This document shows, piece after piece, positions 1 through 12,080 of a stretch of 64,000 nt of DNA; position 1 is the stretch's first letter; each line of letters starts with the position of its first letter. The notes beneath the pieces are model-generated. The model ran no database searches, was not told the origin of the DNA, and saw only the letters and a program-made list of their open reading frames with translations. The DNA is from Tetracladium setigerum (lineage: Eukaryota; Ascomycota; Leotiomycetes; Helotiales), in the NCBI GenBank assembly GCA_031472005.1, contig PZJY01000004.1, positions 842,556 to 906,555 on the forward strand. The letters run 5' to 3'. Position numbers and translations under genes: made by a program.

Positions 1-860
1 GTGGGGACAACGTCATAATATCGATGGTGAAATACTCGAAGGTAGGGCCACCACTGGAAAATTAGTATTGATCTGACTGTAGGAGCTGCGCTTACCCAAA
101 GATTTGCTGTAGCATATGGTGCAATCAGACCGTATATATCGCCATTCAAAACATCTTTTTCGGCGATACTGTGAGAGATTAGTGGGATTTTGGAGCAGCA
201 AGCGAAGCACCTACGTCTTTTGGTCGGCGTATAATTTGGAGTCCGGATATATTTTGAACTTTAGTCTGGCAATGGGTCCAAGAAGCCCAAGGGATGTTGA
301 TGCAGCAAGCCAATCGTCACTCAACTCATTTCTCACAATATTCCGAATTGTCCCGGATCCATCTATGATATCGATCTCCAAGACTCCAGCTGCCACCATT
401 GACGGTTCTCGAAGAGAGCTTCGGTGCGCACCCATCGCCACAGCCCCAGCAATTGTCATATTCCAATTTACTAGCGTGTACCCCATGGAAGCGTTTCGGG
501 AGTGGAGATATTCTGCGAGTTGAAAGAATGTAACTCCAGCCTCAATCACAACCGAACCTGTATCGGCGTCGAAGCCACTGATACCTTTGATCCGTTCAGT
601 CTGGATAATGACAGTCTTGGGATCATCAGAGCACATTGTATCGTACCACATGTGTCCCTTGCCACTTGCTCGCACGGGGTCTTTGTGCTTGCTGCGCTTT
701 TAACGATGCCGACCATTTCAGCGATGGAAGTCGGTTGGTAAACCTTGGAGACATCGTGGCAAGCTGCAAATCCCTCGCCATCAAATGTATTGTATGGCTC
801 TGCGAAGGAGGAGCCTACGAAACAGACTGATAGAGCAATTGATCTCAAAATCTCGAACAT
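1..860 (-). CDS. Secreted FAD-linked oxidase, partial, one frameshift
   Basis: This is the N-terminal part of a flavin-linked oxidase of the sugar-lactone oxidase / FAD_binding_4 (PCMH fold) type; its C-terminus lies beyond the window start. The protein starts at the ATG at 858-860 with a signal peptide (MFEILRSIALSVCFVGSSFA). The FAD-fold segment follows, with a TPxRASGKGHMW-like flavin-site region and an ASTSLGLLGPIARLKF segment. Two introns are visible: 169-214, and 54-95, which is only 42 nt but has a perfect TACTAAT branch site. After the second intron the frame gives WWWPYLRVFHHRYYD, typical of the family. Near 675-678 (GGGG on the plus strand) the frame breaks and one base must be added; the exon then fits. 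Either the gene is mutated or the base was missed in sequencing. The substrate cannot be read from the sequence. Confidence 0.75.
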
Positions 861-2911
861 AATGAGTGAAGGTAGCTTCTGGGATTGGGATGAAGTGAGC
901 AAAATAATCCATTCTTGGAGTGCGTAGCGTAGTCGCTTTATATTCTGGCTTGTTCATCATAGCAGTACACAAATGACAAAGGGATCTAATGTGCCATCCG
1001 AGGTCGTCACCAGAATATTTCATGTGATGATGCCAGATTAAAGTAACTTTCATCGGCGTGAGTGCTTCTTCGAGATAGCATCGCAGGTTGGGCAATCACA
1101 AACTTTGTTACTTACATCGGCCTAGTTCTTCTTCGAGACACCGTCGCAAGTTGGGGAAATAACAGCCTTCGTGGAGTAGTAGCGCTAGTCACCTGTGCAG
1201 ATGTGAATGTGGGGTACCTTGTCTGCCAAGAGCTGATCGGAGAATTCTGTGGATTGGAAATATATTAACACGAGTTCTAAGGATGACTTCCGGTATTTCT
1301 GAAGCTTGAAACTGCCGTGATTGGAAAGTTTTCATATGTGGTAATGGTTTTCGGCCCTTTTTAAGACGTGGAAAGAAAGGGACATTCCGCTTACAAGTAA
1401 AACAATTGTAGCCTTCGCCATTCAAGGCCCAAACCAGCATCAACGCCTCGCGCGGGGTATTACTCAAGAAGTGTTAGAAAAAGTTTACGATGTGTTAGGA
1501 TTTAATATAGCGGGAACGGCTACGTATATATAAGTAAAATAGTAATAGGAGCTTATAAATATAAACAATGTATATAGTAAGATAGTAGGAATAAGTGACT
1601 ATATTAATAATAAAATAAACAATTTAATTACTTGATCTTTAGTTTTATACTTTATTTAATTTATACGTTAAAATATAACTTAAATGTTTAATAATATTTA
1701 ATATAATGATAAGAAATATATAGCTTAACTCTTTATTTTCTATATACACAACGTATATACGCAGCAGTTCCCACTGTGCCACGTCCTGACACGTCCTGAG
1801 CTTTTTCTGACACGCCTTGAGCTACAACCCCTTGGCCCGTTGAGGATCTTCAGTTTTTTTTCCGTGATGAGAGAAACCCAGAAGACTTGCCAGAATGATA
1901 TAACCTCAAGAGTCTTGGTTCCATTAAGGATCTTCATTTTCGTGATAATGAATATTGAAGCGACTTGCCTGTGTGACTAGACCTTGATAATCTTGCTTGC
2001 ATTAGATGGCTAGCTGCTCTCAAATGGCTCTTTGTTTCCGTTTTGCTCAATTCACAAATTTCGAAATATAATCGGTGAAGATTTGAAGGCCTGAAGTTAA
2101 TCAGATCATAATAACTGCGACGAACAAAAGATTGTCCAAATGACAAGTCATGAAGCTCTCCAGATGTATTGTAGATTGTCAGGAAAGCACACTGCGATTC
2201 TGAACGTCTTTCAACAAGTTATCTGGAAATAAAAATAGTATATTTAATATAAAGTATTTCAAGGAATATTTAAAAGGATATCTAAAAGGACGTTTCAAAG
2301 TATATACAAAGAAAAGAAAAGCTATAGAACTAATTTCCAATATGAAATAAAGATAAAAATGCCCTATACCTTTGCTCTAATAGCTCTTCTTTAAGTCTCA
2401 TTCTATACGCTTTGTCTCCCGGAGTTTAATACTATCCCATCCTCTGTTATAACCTCCAGCCTTCGGGTATAAGTGGGTTGAACGGGCATTCGGGCCAACT
2501 ATATCGCTAACTCATCATTCACGGACCTCCTCGCCCGCGAACTCCCTTCCTAGCTCATTTGCTTACTAAGACGGACGGCCTCACTCCCTAGACTTCCTCA
2601 TTTACAAACCTTCTCACTTGAGGAGCACATACAAGATTTTGCAAGAATGTCCAGCCAGACTATTTCGCGCTTTGAGCAGATGTAAGAAGGCCGTTCAAGA
2701 GGTTTTGATGTTCTACGCCAAGATATTTAAAGTGGTCTTAAAACCTGTCTGCTGTGGAGCCGCAGGGATACAAAGAATATCTCGTGCTTTTAACGTGACT
2801 TTCCGACTCACCGAGTACCCCTCTAATTCGATCGTTTGATCTAATTTCGTGATTTTACCTCTAGTTGTTATAACTACTACCCTAGCTCATTACAAAATCT
2901 AACATCTAATT
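861..2911. other. Gene-poor stretch with AT-rich block
   Basis: I see no convincing gene here. An imperfect tandem repeat with a 64-bp period lies at about 1041-1165 (CATCGG and TTCTTCGAGA recur in both units). From about 1480 to 1760, and again at 2220-2350, the sequence is very AT-rich and loses all coding character, as expected of a decayed, possibly RIP-mutated repeat. Just after the first AT-rich block, near 1780-1815, the words CACGTCCTGA and CACGCC repeat at short range. Nothing identifies the parent element. From 2400 on the base composition is ordinary and may include the 5' region of the next gene. Confidence 0.5.
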
Positions 2912-3922
2912 ATGAGCCTCCTCTCTATCCCTCGCGAATTGCGTAACGACATTATTAATCTTGTCATTTCATCTCCTCGACCTGCTCCTTCTAACTTATC
3001 ACCAATCTTAGGCAACCGTCAACAACGACTTGATGCCTACGAATCTGCATACCACGCAGCTGGTTACCAAGTGTTCCACGAATCTCTGCCAAATCGCACC
3101 GAATTGATCCCTCTTCTCCTTGTGAATCGTCAACTTCACGATGAAGTCATATCCGCGATCCAGCGGCTGCCTACTTCGTACATGATCGATGTGATGATCT
3201 ACCAAGAACGACAACTATGGACGACGTGGCTGCTGTTGCCGGAACTCTCAAACACAATTGACAAAGTCTACACCTCATTCAGGATTGCTGGGTTTGCACC
3301 TCCAGCAGAAGATGGCAAAAGCCGTGTGCGGACTGGGTTCACTAAAGGTTGTGGTGGACCGCCATACATTGAATGGTGTCTTCTCGATTTATGGGAGAGC
3401 CTTTTGAAGATCGGTCCCACGGGCAATTCAACTCAACCACGATGTGTCAAAATACTTGAGCTGGATGTCATTAGTCCCGATGCAAATCTCAATGTTGCGC
3501 CATTGGATGTCGAAGCTCACGACTTGCCGAAAATCAGAGCAGTTTCAGGGATTAATTACATCCTCAATCCTGCGTCCATCATTGTCATTATAGAAAATGG
3601 ACTTGACATTCTCCTCTCAGCCAAGCACTACGCTGAGGAATACGGAGGAATATTATATGAGGGACTTGGGACCATCCGGCTGATGCACGATGGGGTTTTT
3701 TGCAGAGAGTGGAATGTTTCTGGGATGTTCAAAAACTTGCAATTCAACGACGGAGGACATAGCAGCGTTCCACGGAAGGAACGTCTTGCAGCCTTTGATA
3801 TTTGGAAGTCGAGATTGACGACGAGGAGACTCCAGGTGGGGTTACTTGAACCGGATACAGAAGACGAAATTGATGAGTTCAATGAGGTCCATCAGGTCGA
3901 TGAACATGGTGAGTCGCCATAG
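2912..3922 (+). CDS. Uncharacterised protein with F-box-like N-terminus
   Basis: This is a single-exon gene of 336 aa. It opens with SLLSIPRELRNDIINLVI, the LPxELRNxIY-like helix seen at the start of many fungal F-box-like proteins, followed near residue 65 by LLLVNRQLHDEV, the second helix common in these proteins. The middle part (about 95-300) holds no motif I know, and the C-terminus is acidic (EPDTEDEIDEFNEV). There is no signal peptide or membrane segment. By analogy it could recruit targets to an SCF ubiquitin ligase, but that is inference from a short N-terminal motif. The ATG follows a CT- and A-rich leader, which suits a fungal start. Confidence 0.7.
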   Translation: MSLLSIPRELRNDIINLVISSPRPAPSNLSPILGNRQQRLDAYESAYHAAGYQVFHESLPNRTELIPLLLVNRQLHDEVISAIQRLPTSYMIDVMIYQERQLWTTWLLLPELSNTIDKVYTSFRIAGFAPPAEDGKSRVRTGFTKGCGGPPYIEWCLLDLWESLLKIGPTGNSTQPRCVKILELDVISPDANLNVAPLDVEAHDLPKIRAVSGINYILNPASIIVIIENGLDILLSAKHYAEEYGGILYEGLGTIRLMHDGVFCREWNVSGMFKNLQFNDGGHSSVPRKERLAAFDIWKSRLTTRRLQVGLLEPDTEDEIDEFNEVHQVDEHGESP

Positions 3923-5397
3923 TCCTCTTCGAACGAGTTATTTGAAATTCGAGGGTGTTGATAGTTTATCCAGTTAGGACTGTCATTTAATTCGGGAGGT
4001 TTCTGGATGGAAGTTGGCAATGCAAGAGGGCAAGTAAATGATGTCGCGAAACAGAAAGGAATGCTAGTACGACTTGCTTCCTGTCAAATTTCTATCTCTT
4101 TAAGATCTTCATAAACCAAAACCTCATATGTTTTCATTCGGGTAGATGCAGTTCTGTTAGGGTTTAATTCAACTTATGATGATTTCATTTCAAAGTCGCT
4201 TCGGACGTTCTCTGCGGTCAACCTGTCAAGCAGGAACTTGACCACTGTATTTTGTTCTTTGGGTGCGTCTTTGCGCTTTCCATAATTATTCAGGCTGGCA
4301 AGATAAAAATACCAAAGGGGCTTAATTTTAAACCGTGGCTTAGACAATGAACCACTGACCCTACGAGAGGAACCTTCGCGTTCGAAACAGCGACGTGAAA
4401 ATGCAGCCAAAACAGCTAAATTCATCGCTGTCGCACTTGCATTGATTGCTGCACGGAATCCAGTGAAACTAGCAGCAAAGTTTTACACTTAGCGTGGCGC
4501 TAGTAACGCAGGTAGAAGAGAGAGAAATTACTACGTTTTAACAGCGAAATTTGAACTCACTAGTTGTGAAAATGATGGATGAAAACAGTGATCTTTTTGT
4601 TGAACGGCATAATGTCATGGCATCGGGGTCTACCAATCAAGAGGCTACTATATAAGGATACCTAAACTACTGCACATCAAGTGTAGGCCTATGCTTTTTG
4701 GGTCGATACTTTTAGAGGAATTTTAGGGATCTAGCTAGCGATACTATATACACCTTCTGAACCCCATCTACAACATTTGACAGAACATGAGAAGTCTCCC
4801 TTATCGGCGCTTGCCCGCAATATCCCAATATATATAACTATCGTTCCTCCTGAAGAGTGAATACCGTTCTGAGAAGCCTCTGAACCAACAGCAAGATGCG
4901 CCCGTACGTAATACTTCTTCAAGCTCTTCATTAGTACATACTGGAAGCCAGAAGGGTGGGTTCGATACCTAAGAGGGTTCTGCGGACTTTGAGGCTAGAG
5001 AAGGATTAGGAGCTAGCGTTCTTTTTGATGCAGAGTAGATAGGATATTATCGAGACTAGATTCCTCCTGAGACACGGTCATTGAATGAAGTAGTGCGAGC
5101 AACTGAGACACATAGCAGATTTCTCGAGTAGTCCGCGCAAAGTTCTGCAACTGTAGAAAATAATGAGATTTAAGTTGTGTAACGATTTAAATTCTCTAAT
5201 TTGCGTCGTATATTGATTCCGTAGCCAACGTTTTGAAGAGGAAATGATGCTTGCGTACACGACGGTTAGGAGTCTGAAATAATAGGCTCAAAAGACCGAT
5301 CACTAATCTTCATGCCCCCACCAGATCTATATATAACTTCCAAATTTTCAGATCCAAATTATTCCTCGACACCACCTTGGGACTTCTCTAGAACAAC
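3923..5397. other. Intergenic, no gene seen
   Basis: I find no reading frame with fungal codon character and no intron-linked frames here. There is a TATATAA-like element near 4650. A second one, TATATATAA at about 5328-5336, lies about 62 bp before the start of the next candidate gene. Confidence 0.4.
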
Positions 5398-5659
5398 ATG
5401 AGCGAAACGGGGGTGAGTTCGCAGCACTCTTCCTCCCCGTCAGAGCATGTTATTCTGTCTGCACAGAATTCAATGAAACATGTCTTCAGGATTGGACTAC
5501 TTTGAAGTGTCGAGGAGCAAATATTGCGGGTATGAAGAATACATTGAACGAAATCGAACGTCTTCACGTGGATGGCAATTGACCAGCCTAGTTACGAACC
5601 TCTTTCAAGTATCTCAATTACTTCCAAGTCAGATCCTTCTTATTTCAAAAAAAGCGTAG
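5398..5659 (+). CDS. Possible small hypothetical protein (61 aa)
   Basis: This is a tentative gene. A TATA-like box at 5328 is followed by a short leader and ATGAGCGAAACGGGGG, then a consensus donor GTGAGT at 5413 and an acceptor TCTTCAG at 5487-5489. With one extra G in the G run before the donor, exon 2 reads openly from 5490 to TAG at 5657-5659 and has the look of a real protein (LDYFEVSRSKYCGYEEYIER). As written, the splice leads to a 35-aa product ending at 5582. No family is recognised. The single missing base in a G run matches the defect seen in many other genes of this window. Confidence 0.3.
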
Positions 5660-6267
5660 CGGATATAATTCTTTCCAAGAAGACACGGAATAAAGGAGGA
5701 AACTCGAAGTAGTGCACGACTGTGGGGGAGTTTTTGTGATAAACTAGTAGAATGAGCAAGTGCCAAGCGTATCAGACAACTGATTCACGTAGCTACTTTG
5801 AGCGTTGTATCACTGCAATCTCGACAACCTGCGACGTCTCGAGTTCACGTGATCTCGCATCGCCCTTGCTAAAGCCGCAATCCATCGCAAAGAGAAGTGG
5901 ACTTTCGTGCCTAGCTGCGTGTGCAAGCAGCTATTGGATAATATCTTTTTAAGAATTGGCAGTCTGAAAGAATTGAAAGCAAATGGAAAGCATCATATTC
6001 TCCACAAACGCCGACGAAGGGTTACATTGCCCAGCGAGGCGCCCCGCCGCTCAATCTACTCAATTTTCTTGTCAGCCACCGAAACCAAAAATACCAGCTG
6101 TAATTCAACTAAGCGCCCACCACATTAATGAGGGTTAAACAATTTGCCGACCGCATGCGTAATATACATATAGTCAGTCTCAAAGGTTGCAATCTACAGA
6201 GCATCCACAGAATCAACAGCAACATAATTCCACCAAATACACTCAAACCACTCTCTCAATCTAAACT
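5660..6267. other. Intergenic, upstream of HET gene
   Basis: No gene is evident. The last 100 bases are C/A-rich with short repeats of CAACA and CACTCAAACCACTCTC, which looks like the 5' leader of the following HET gene. Confidence 0.4.
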
Positions 6268-8597
6268 ATGCCTATCTGCTCCGACTGCGACGCGCTAATA
6301 TCATATCTCCATGCACGTGTTCCTCCCAGGTCTCACACCCACAAAAACATAATCGAAGTTCTGCAAACAGCTCCAGAATGTGATCTATGCAATCTGATAA
6401 TCTCAGTAGAATTCAAGTGGCAAGATAACGATGAGCCCGAAACCGCATCTATCAGTGGATACAATACCGATGAGCATCTACACCGTCTGGAGACCATTGC
6501 CAAAGAAGCGCCTGAGCTGTTCCCGGCAATCAAAGTACATGCTCTTGAGGACGTATGCGCAAGGATCTCACAGATTGTACTCGAATTCAGTATCATGGAA
6601 AGGCTGGGAAGAATTTGGCTCTCCGTCTGGAAAGGTATGTCTTGGAAGTAAAAGTCATGCCATAGCTAACTTAATAGATACTCCATGTGCGGACACATCC
6701 ACCGAGTGCCATCGACACAATGAAAACTTCTTCTCGGACCACCTTTTTAATTTGAAACCTGCTGAAAATCGATGGGCTCAATTCTGTCCGTGTTCAACAA
6801 GTGATATTGCCTACCGTCCATATGGCATGCTTTTCAATGACGACTCAGTAACAACGCTTGATTATTTGGAGTCTTGGTTAAATGCTTGTGAATGGGGATG
6901 TCATAACGCATGCGCTTATTCTTTTAGTGGGGAGGAGATTGACGGTTTTTATCCGTTCGAATCTAATGCGCCACTCCCAAGGCGAGTCCTTGATGTAGAC
7001 ACTGACCTCATCAGACTTGTTGAAACGAAAGAAGGCGACAAGGGATACTATATAGCACTCAGCCACTGCTGGGGCAAACCAGAGAACCATCCCCCAAAAC
7101 GACGCGCGCAAATTTTGAAGATAGTTTAGTCGGTCTTCCGCTCAGCACGCTCCCAAAGACATTTCAAGATGCGGTCAAAATAACCCGGCATATGGGTGTC
7201 CAGTACCTATGGATCGACGCACTTTGCATTGTACAAGACGATGAGGCTGATTGGAAAAGGGAAGCAGCCAACATGGGGGCAATATATGAGTATGCAAGGT
7301 TGACAATCGCAGCTGCGGGTGCTCAAGATTGTACAGAAGGATGCTTTATATCAAAGCGGCCGAACCTAAGAAATGTACGGAACAGGTTGAATTCAACACA
7401 GACAAATATCGAAGGAAATGACAATATGCAAAGAACATCTCCACCCGATCCGCCTCGAGTCACAGTATCATCAAAGGGGCTGAATGACCTACCCGTTGCC
7501 GTACATCTTGCAGCATGTCCTTGGGTGATAGATGAGCCATACTACAGCTCCCTTGGAGAACGAGCCTGGGCACGACAGGAATGGTATCTTTCTAGAAGAA
7601 TTCTGTTCTTCACACGAGGCGGAATATCATGGAAATGCAGAGAAGTACAATTCAATGAAAACCAAAGATACTACGACATGAGAGAGAAACAAGAGTGGGC
7701 GCATCTGTTAGAAAGATACTCCAACGATGAACTCACATACGAGACGGACAGGCTTATCGCAATACAAGGGGTGGCAACCCAAATGGCATCAACTATGGAC
7801 GGAACATATCACTTCGGCCTTTGGACCCACATGCCTGAACTGCTCTTCTGGATGATGAGCGGGCCGCAAATCAATGTAAAAGGGCCAGATGCGCCATCCT
7901 GGAGTTGGGCTTCGAGGAAGGGATCAAAATTCTTTTGGGGTACGATGATACAATTCATGTGCGGGCTCGAGCAAGAGTATCTGATAGAAAACAACATTCA
8001 GGTTGACGACGCCGGGACGCTTACGACTACTGCACCCATTCTTGAACTTTCCACAACCCTTGTATCGGATGAATGGATTGCTGCGGAGTTCTTTCCATTC
8101 CAGAGCAGTATGGTACCGGAATCCGCCCTTTTTTACTACGCGCATCCCCCAAGTCATCCCCTCTTATTTCTCACCGATCCTGGCGGTCCTCAGGATCGTG
8201 CAATCGGATTTGCCGCCCTCGATGATACCTCTGGACTCAGCCCAGAAAACTTATTTTGTATATATATCATGTCCACACAACGGCTTGAGGAATTCAATTG
8301 CTTTTTGAATCTAGCACGTTATAGCAACACCGAGGATGATGGACCTGAACAGACGTCCTCGAGAGAATCGAGACAAGTGGGTCAGGTAAGAGTGACTGAG
8401 TGTTTGAATGCGTTTATTGATTGCTGATTTTTATGCAGAGCATGATGTTCTACCCATTTGGCGACCGTTCCTACTGGGTCTTGCTTGTTCAGGAAGTGAC
8501 GGGAAGGACGAATTGTTTTCGTCGAGTTGGTATGGGGCTTGTATATCCTTCTCCGCTGCAAGTATCCGCGCTATACCAAGAAGTAAAAATTATATAA
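6268..8597 (+). CDS. HET-domain protein, one frameshift
   Basis: This is a heterokaryon-incompatibility (HET) domain protein, of a family that triggers cell death or other responses when unlike fungal hyphae fuse. The N-terminus has paired cysteines (CSDCDALI; ECDLCNLI), usual for this class. The HET domain starts near residue 247 with YYIALSHCWG, then LPKTFQDAVKITR and QYLWIDALCIVQDD, then ARLTIAAAGA; GERAWARQEWYLSRRILFF follows about 110 residues after that. Introns lie at 6635-6677 and 8386-8438; the last exon ends at TAA 8595-8597. Between the first HET motif and WIDALC, at about 7091-7099 (CCCCCAAAA), the frame shifts; adding one base restores a 744-aa protein. Whether the locus is truly broken or miscalled cannot be told from this sequence alone. 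Confidence 0.85.
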
Positions 8598-9382
8598 TGT
8601 ACATAGGCCTACGCATACTTTCTTTTTGCCAACCTTAACATTTCTCTTTCCTGGTGCCTGTTATCGACCAAATGAGCCTGTGTAGCATTTTAGACTTGGG
8701 AAGTTTTTGTTCTTGTGGATTTCAGGATTACTAAGTGTTTATAGAAAAATTTGCCAAAATAGACGTTATTGTATTTATCTAATAAAAGCATTCAAAAGAA
8801 TATTCCAAATTTTTAAAAGCTCGCACATATAACACCATGGGAGACGATATCTCTGAGCCAACGAGCTTCTAGCTTTACTTGACGCTTCAAAGATATCTTC
8901 ATGGTTATTGAGAAAATGAGGCAAGCATTCAGAGAAATAGGCCATTGTTCCGCGTACCAAAGAGCAATTCCTGCCCCCATCGACCACCAATCATCTCTCC
9001 CACAAAGCACAATCAAGCCAAACCAATCTATGATTGTATACAAAACTCAATAAAACATGATCGAAAGTTCAAGCGAGAGAGAGGCAGAGAGGCAGAGACA
9101 GGAGATGGTTCCGCTAAGGAACATTGGTAACTGCCCGTGCCACCGAAATTCAGAGACACGTCCGAAATCAATTAAATCAGTCACCGTTCCATTAAACAAG
9201 AGTGGACTTTAAAAGAAGGCAGTTGTGGTTATGACATGTCTCGAGGTGGTTTGCAACTGGCCTTTTATATTCTCAGGAAATCCAAGGTGGTGTATCAAAT
9301 GCTTGGAACATGCTACATCGCGATCCTCTACTCGTACACAAGGATAGAGGATGACCAAATGAAGGCTCCTTTCCTACCAGTC
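8598..9382. other. Intergenic, no gene seen
   Basis: This lies between the 3' ends of two converging genes. It has an A/T-rich part at 8690-8790 and short GAGAGAGGCAGAGAGGCAGAGACAGGAGA repeats at about 9075-9105. No supported gene. Confidence 0.4.
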
Positions 9383-10381
9383 CTAGGCACTCTCCCCTGC
9401 GTCCTTAACCAGATCACCCATATCAACAAACCTCCTAAAGGCCTCCTCTCTATGCCAAGTCAAATCGACTAGCCAATCATATACAGTGGAAGCCATGTCT
9501 CCAAAGATAGCAAGAATAGTTCCAAGGCTTCTTATAATCCACCAAGTCCCTAATATAAGTAAAATCAAAATCGTCAACGCCCCTTTTAAGACAGCAATTC
9601 CCAATATCCACACGTGCCATAGAAAACGATAAAGCCCACGTGTTGTTGGCAAAAGGATGAGTAGAAGGAAAGTCTTTGCGATTGTGTGAAATAGACACAA
9701 GGGGGTCTTGATCAGAGTGAAGAAAGAATAGATGAGTTCAATTACTGATCGGAAAATGAGACGCTCGACAGGAATCGGGAGGAAGTAAGTCAGGATTATT
9801 TCTTCCATCTGATTAAGTGCGCTTGTTAGAATTCTACCACCTGAATGTGAGGGGGAACCAGATGAGTAAGACTTACACCATCTATTATCCATGGTACAAT
9901 CCCAAGAGCTAAAACGCTAGCAACAGTTATAATCTTCCCCGACAAATTCATTAGCTCCAGCGAAAAGAAAAGAGTAAAAAGGGGGAACTCACCCCAAAGC
10001 CCTGCATCTCGCTCTCATACTTGTCAACGACAACTCCTATCGGGTGCTCCCACAAATCCCTTCCTAAAGCAAGCCCCTCACACATCCTGAAAACCTTCCA
10101 ATCACTATCTAATAGCTCTCTCCATGCGCTATTTCTAGTCTCTCTCCAATACCTTGCACACCCCATTCGTTTCTCCGGATAGCCGAAGAATATCGCTTGA
10201 ATAAAGCCATGGAGGTATGAGACGTGGCCAATCAGAGAGCGACAGAGTGGTGGGAGAGCGCAAGGGCGAGGAGGGAGAAGATGGAGAAGAGGACGACGAG
10301 ACCTGCTCTAGTGGTGAGGGTGTTGGAGATGAGGGGTTTATGGAGAAGAGCGAGGACTGTGGTTGAGAGGAGGGTTTTCAT
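9383..10381 (-). CDS. Multi-pass membrane protein, unknown, one frameshift
   Basis: This is an uncharacterised fungal membrane protein of about 290 aa. The N-terminus (MKTLLSTTVLALL...) has a first hydrophobic segment (AGLVVLFSIFSLLALAL). A soluble loop with WRELLDSDWKVFRMCEGL and LWEHPIGVVVDKYESEM follows. Four or more hydrophobic stretches fill the C-terminal half (SVLALGIVPWII; LIFRSVIELIYSFF; FLLLILL; GALTILILLILGTWWII). Introns are at 9934-9992, with a GCTAATG branch site, and 9809-9876. The frames on either side of about 10231-10240 (ATCAGAGAGC) do not join; one added base makes the spliced length a multiple of three. No domain name can be given. Confidence 0.65.
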
Positions 10382-10665
10382 CGTCAATCGAATTTTTCGG
10401 CAAGTACAGTCCAGCTGTGGAAAGAGAAACTTAGAACACGCAGTTGAATTTATACGAGGAATTGAATGGGGTAATGTTTTAAACTTTACTGGACAAAGAG
10501 GGCGTATATTCTTTTTGGAAGTACTGAACTCTTTGAGCGATAAATGCACCAATCACAACAATTAAAAAAAAGAGAGGTTTGACTTGGGGAGAGAAGAGAG
10601 AATGCACAAAGAAAGGAAAATGGAAATAGATGCTAATTTTGGCGTAAAATAAGTTCTATTTTGGA

Positions 10666-11778
10666 CTAATCATCATCCTCATTGTCGCTAGAATCAAATG
10701 CCCTTGCTGGCTTCCCAGCCTCCTCGTCATTCTTGAGTTTTCCAAACCCTTCATTGAAACTTGCAGCTCGCGACGGGTATGGTTCATGACATTTGGCGGA
10801 ATGCAGTCGTGGGTAATATCTTCTGTATGAAAAGTATGCGATGCTCATGCCAATGATGGATCCGCATGTAACATCGTAAACGTCATGTCTAATACCATCA
10901 GCAATTGTCCAGACCAGGGGAAGAACAGACTTACCGATAATCCTCACACCGACTAATCGCAATCATGGCTGCTCCAAGTAATGGGGCAAGCGCAATCAAT
11001 GACTTGCCCAAATCAGTCCCAGGTCGGAAAATATGCATCTGGCCTGCGAAATAGAGCGCAATAAATCCCAGCCCACTGAAAGCGAAACTGGAATGACCAG
11101 ATGGGAAACTTCTCCATCCATCATGGAGAGTGTGGTGAACGGTTTCGGTGCAAACTTCAAACGTTACAAGCACGTTGTCTGGTGTTCCTTCTTTTGGCTT
11201 GCAGCGCGCTATCAAATCAGGACGAGGTCGTCCGACTGCGTTCTTGATCACATCGGTGACGAATAGGGTGAGCATTATGCTATCAAAGGTCAGAGCTTCA
11301 ACATGACAAATGATAGAGGGAAGTACCTGATCAACAACCCAAGAATGGTAACGTGAAATTTATGTACGCTCGACCTGGTGGCAGCTAATATAACCACCAA
11401 TGTGATACAGGGCAGTATGCCCGCATAGAAGATATTCCATGGGACTGACACCCTTTCGTTCAAGGCATGTGGATATTGAAGATTGATGTTGTTAACGAAG
11501 AACATGCGATGGAAAGGCTCAACCAGGTAGACAATCTGTTTGGCCAAATCAGTTACTGCTGAGAGCTTCAAGGGGCCCACAAACCAGTATATAACCCGTT
11601 GTCAGCACCGCGATTCCAACATAGTCTGGCGCATACGTTTTCTACCAGACATCAATACCAAATACCCAAGCAAAAGTATGCGTGTAATACCAACCTCCCA
11701 AAACCTAGCTATCGACCCAATCCATCCGGTCTGGGCGGCAAGACCTCCATTCGAAGGACGAGGGCTGCGGGGAGGCAT
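10666..11778 (-). CDS. DPP1: Lipid phosphate / diacylglycerol pyrophosphate phosphatase
   Basis: This is a PAP2-superfamily lipid phosphatase of the DPP1/LPP1 group; it removes phosphate from diacylglycerol pyrophosphate and phosphatidate in internal membranes. The three signature motifs are complete: KNAVGRPRP, FPSGHSSFAF and SRCEDYRHDVYD, with the catalytic histidines in the last two. Six hydrophobic segments fit the usual topology, and the C-terminal tail is acidic (DSSDNEDDD). Four introns (11642-11694, 11536-11584, 11280-11326, 10889-10934) give an intact frame of 305 aa from the ATG at 11776-11778. It is transcribed away from MED7, sharing a 302-bp intergenic region. Confidence 0.93.
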
Positions 11779-12080
11779 TATCCAACGTGCAAGGTACCGT
11801 ACGAGCTATCGGATTTTGAACATTGAAATTGATTCGAGCAAGTGACGAGGTTTTGAGGATATACTTTGGAAATCTGGCGTTGCTTGATGGGAGTCCCTCG
11901 CTTTTGGACAGTTGGAGTGACAGCATCAAACAGCCTCGCTGACTAATCAATATCAGCCTCGGCGACCACCAAGGCTCCTCTTGCTTGTCTTGAACCATTG
12001 CAAGAAGCTTTCAAAACCAAATTCATTCCCTTTGACGCCCTGGGGAGGTATTGCCTCCCTGTATATCGCCGCTAACTATC

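Noticed and set aside
1490..1760. Possible solo LTR (TGTTAGG... start, ACAACG-like end)
   Set aside because: No target-site duplication, second copy or internal element could be identified; only AT-richness is certain.
4940..4975. GGTTCGATACC resembling a tRNA B box
   Set aside because: No A box or cloverleaf can be drawn upstream.
6268..8597. Calling the first HET gene a plain pseudogene
   Set aside because: Its only defect is a one-base loss at a CCCCCAAAA run, the same kind found in PRE9 and LUC7, so an assembly error is at least as likely.
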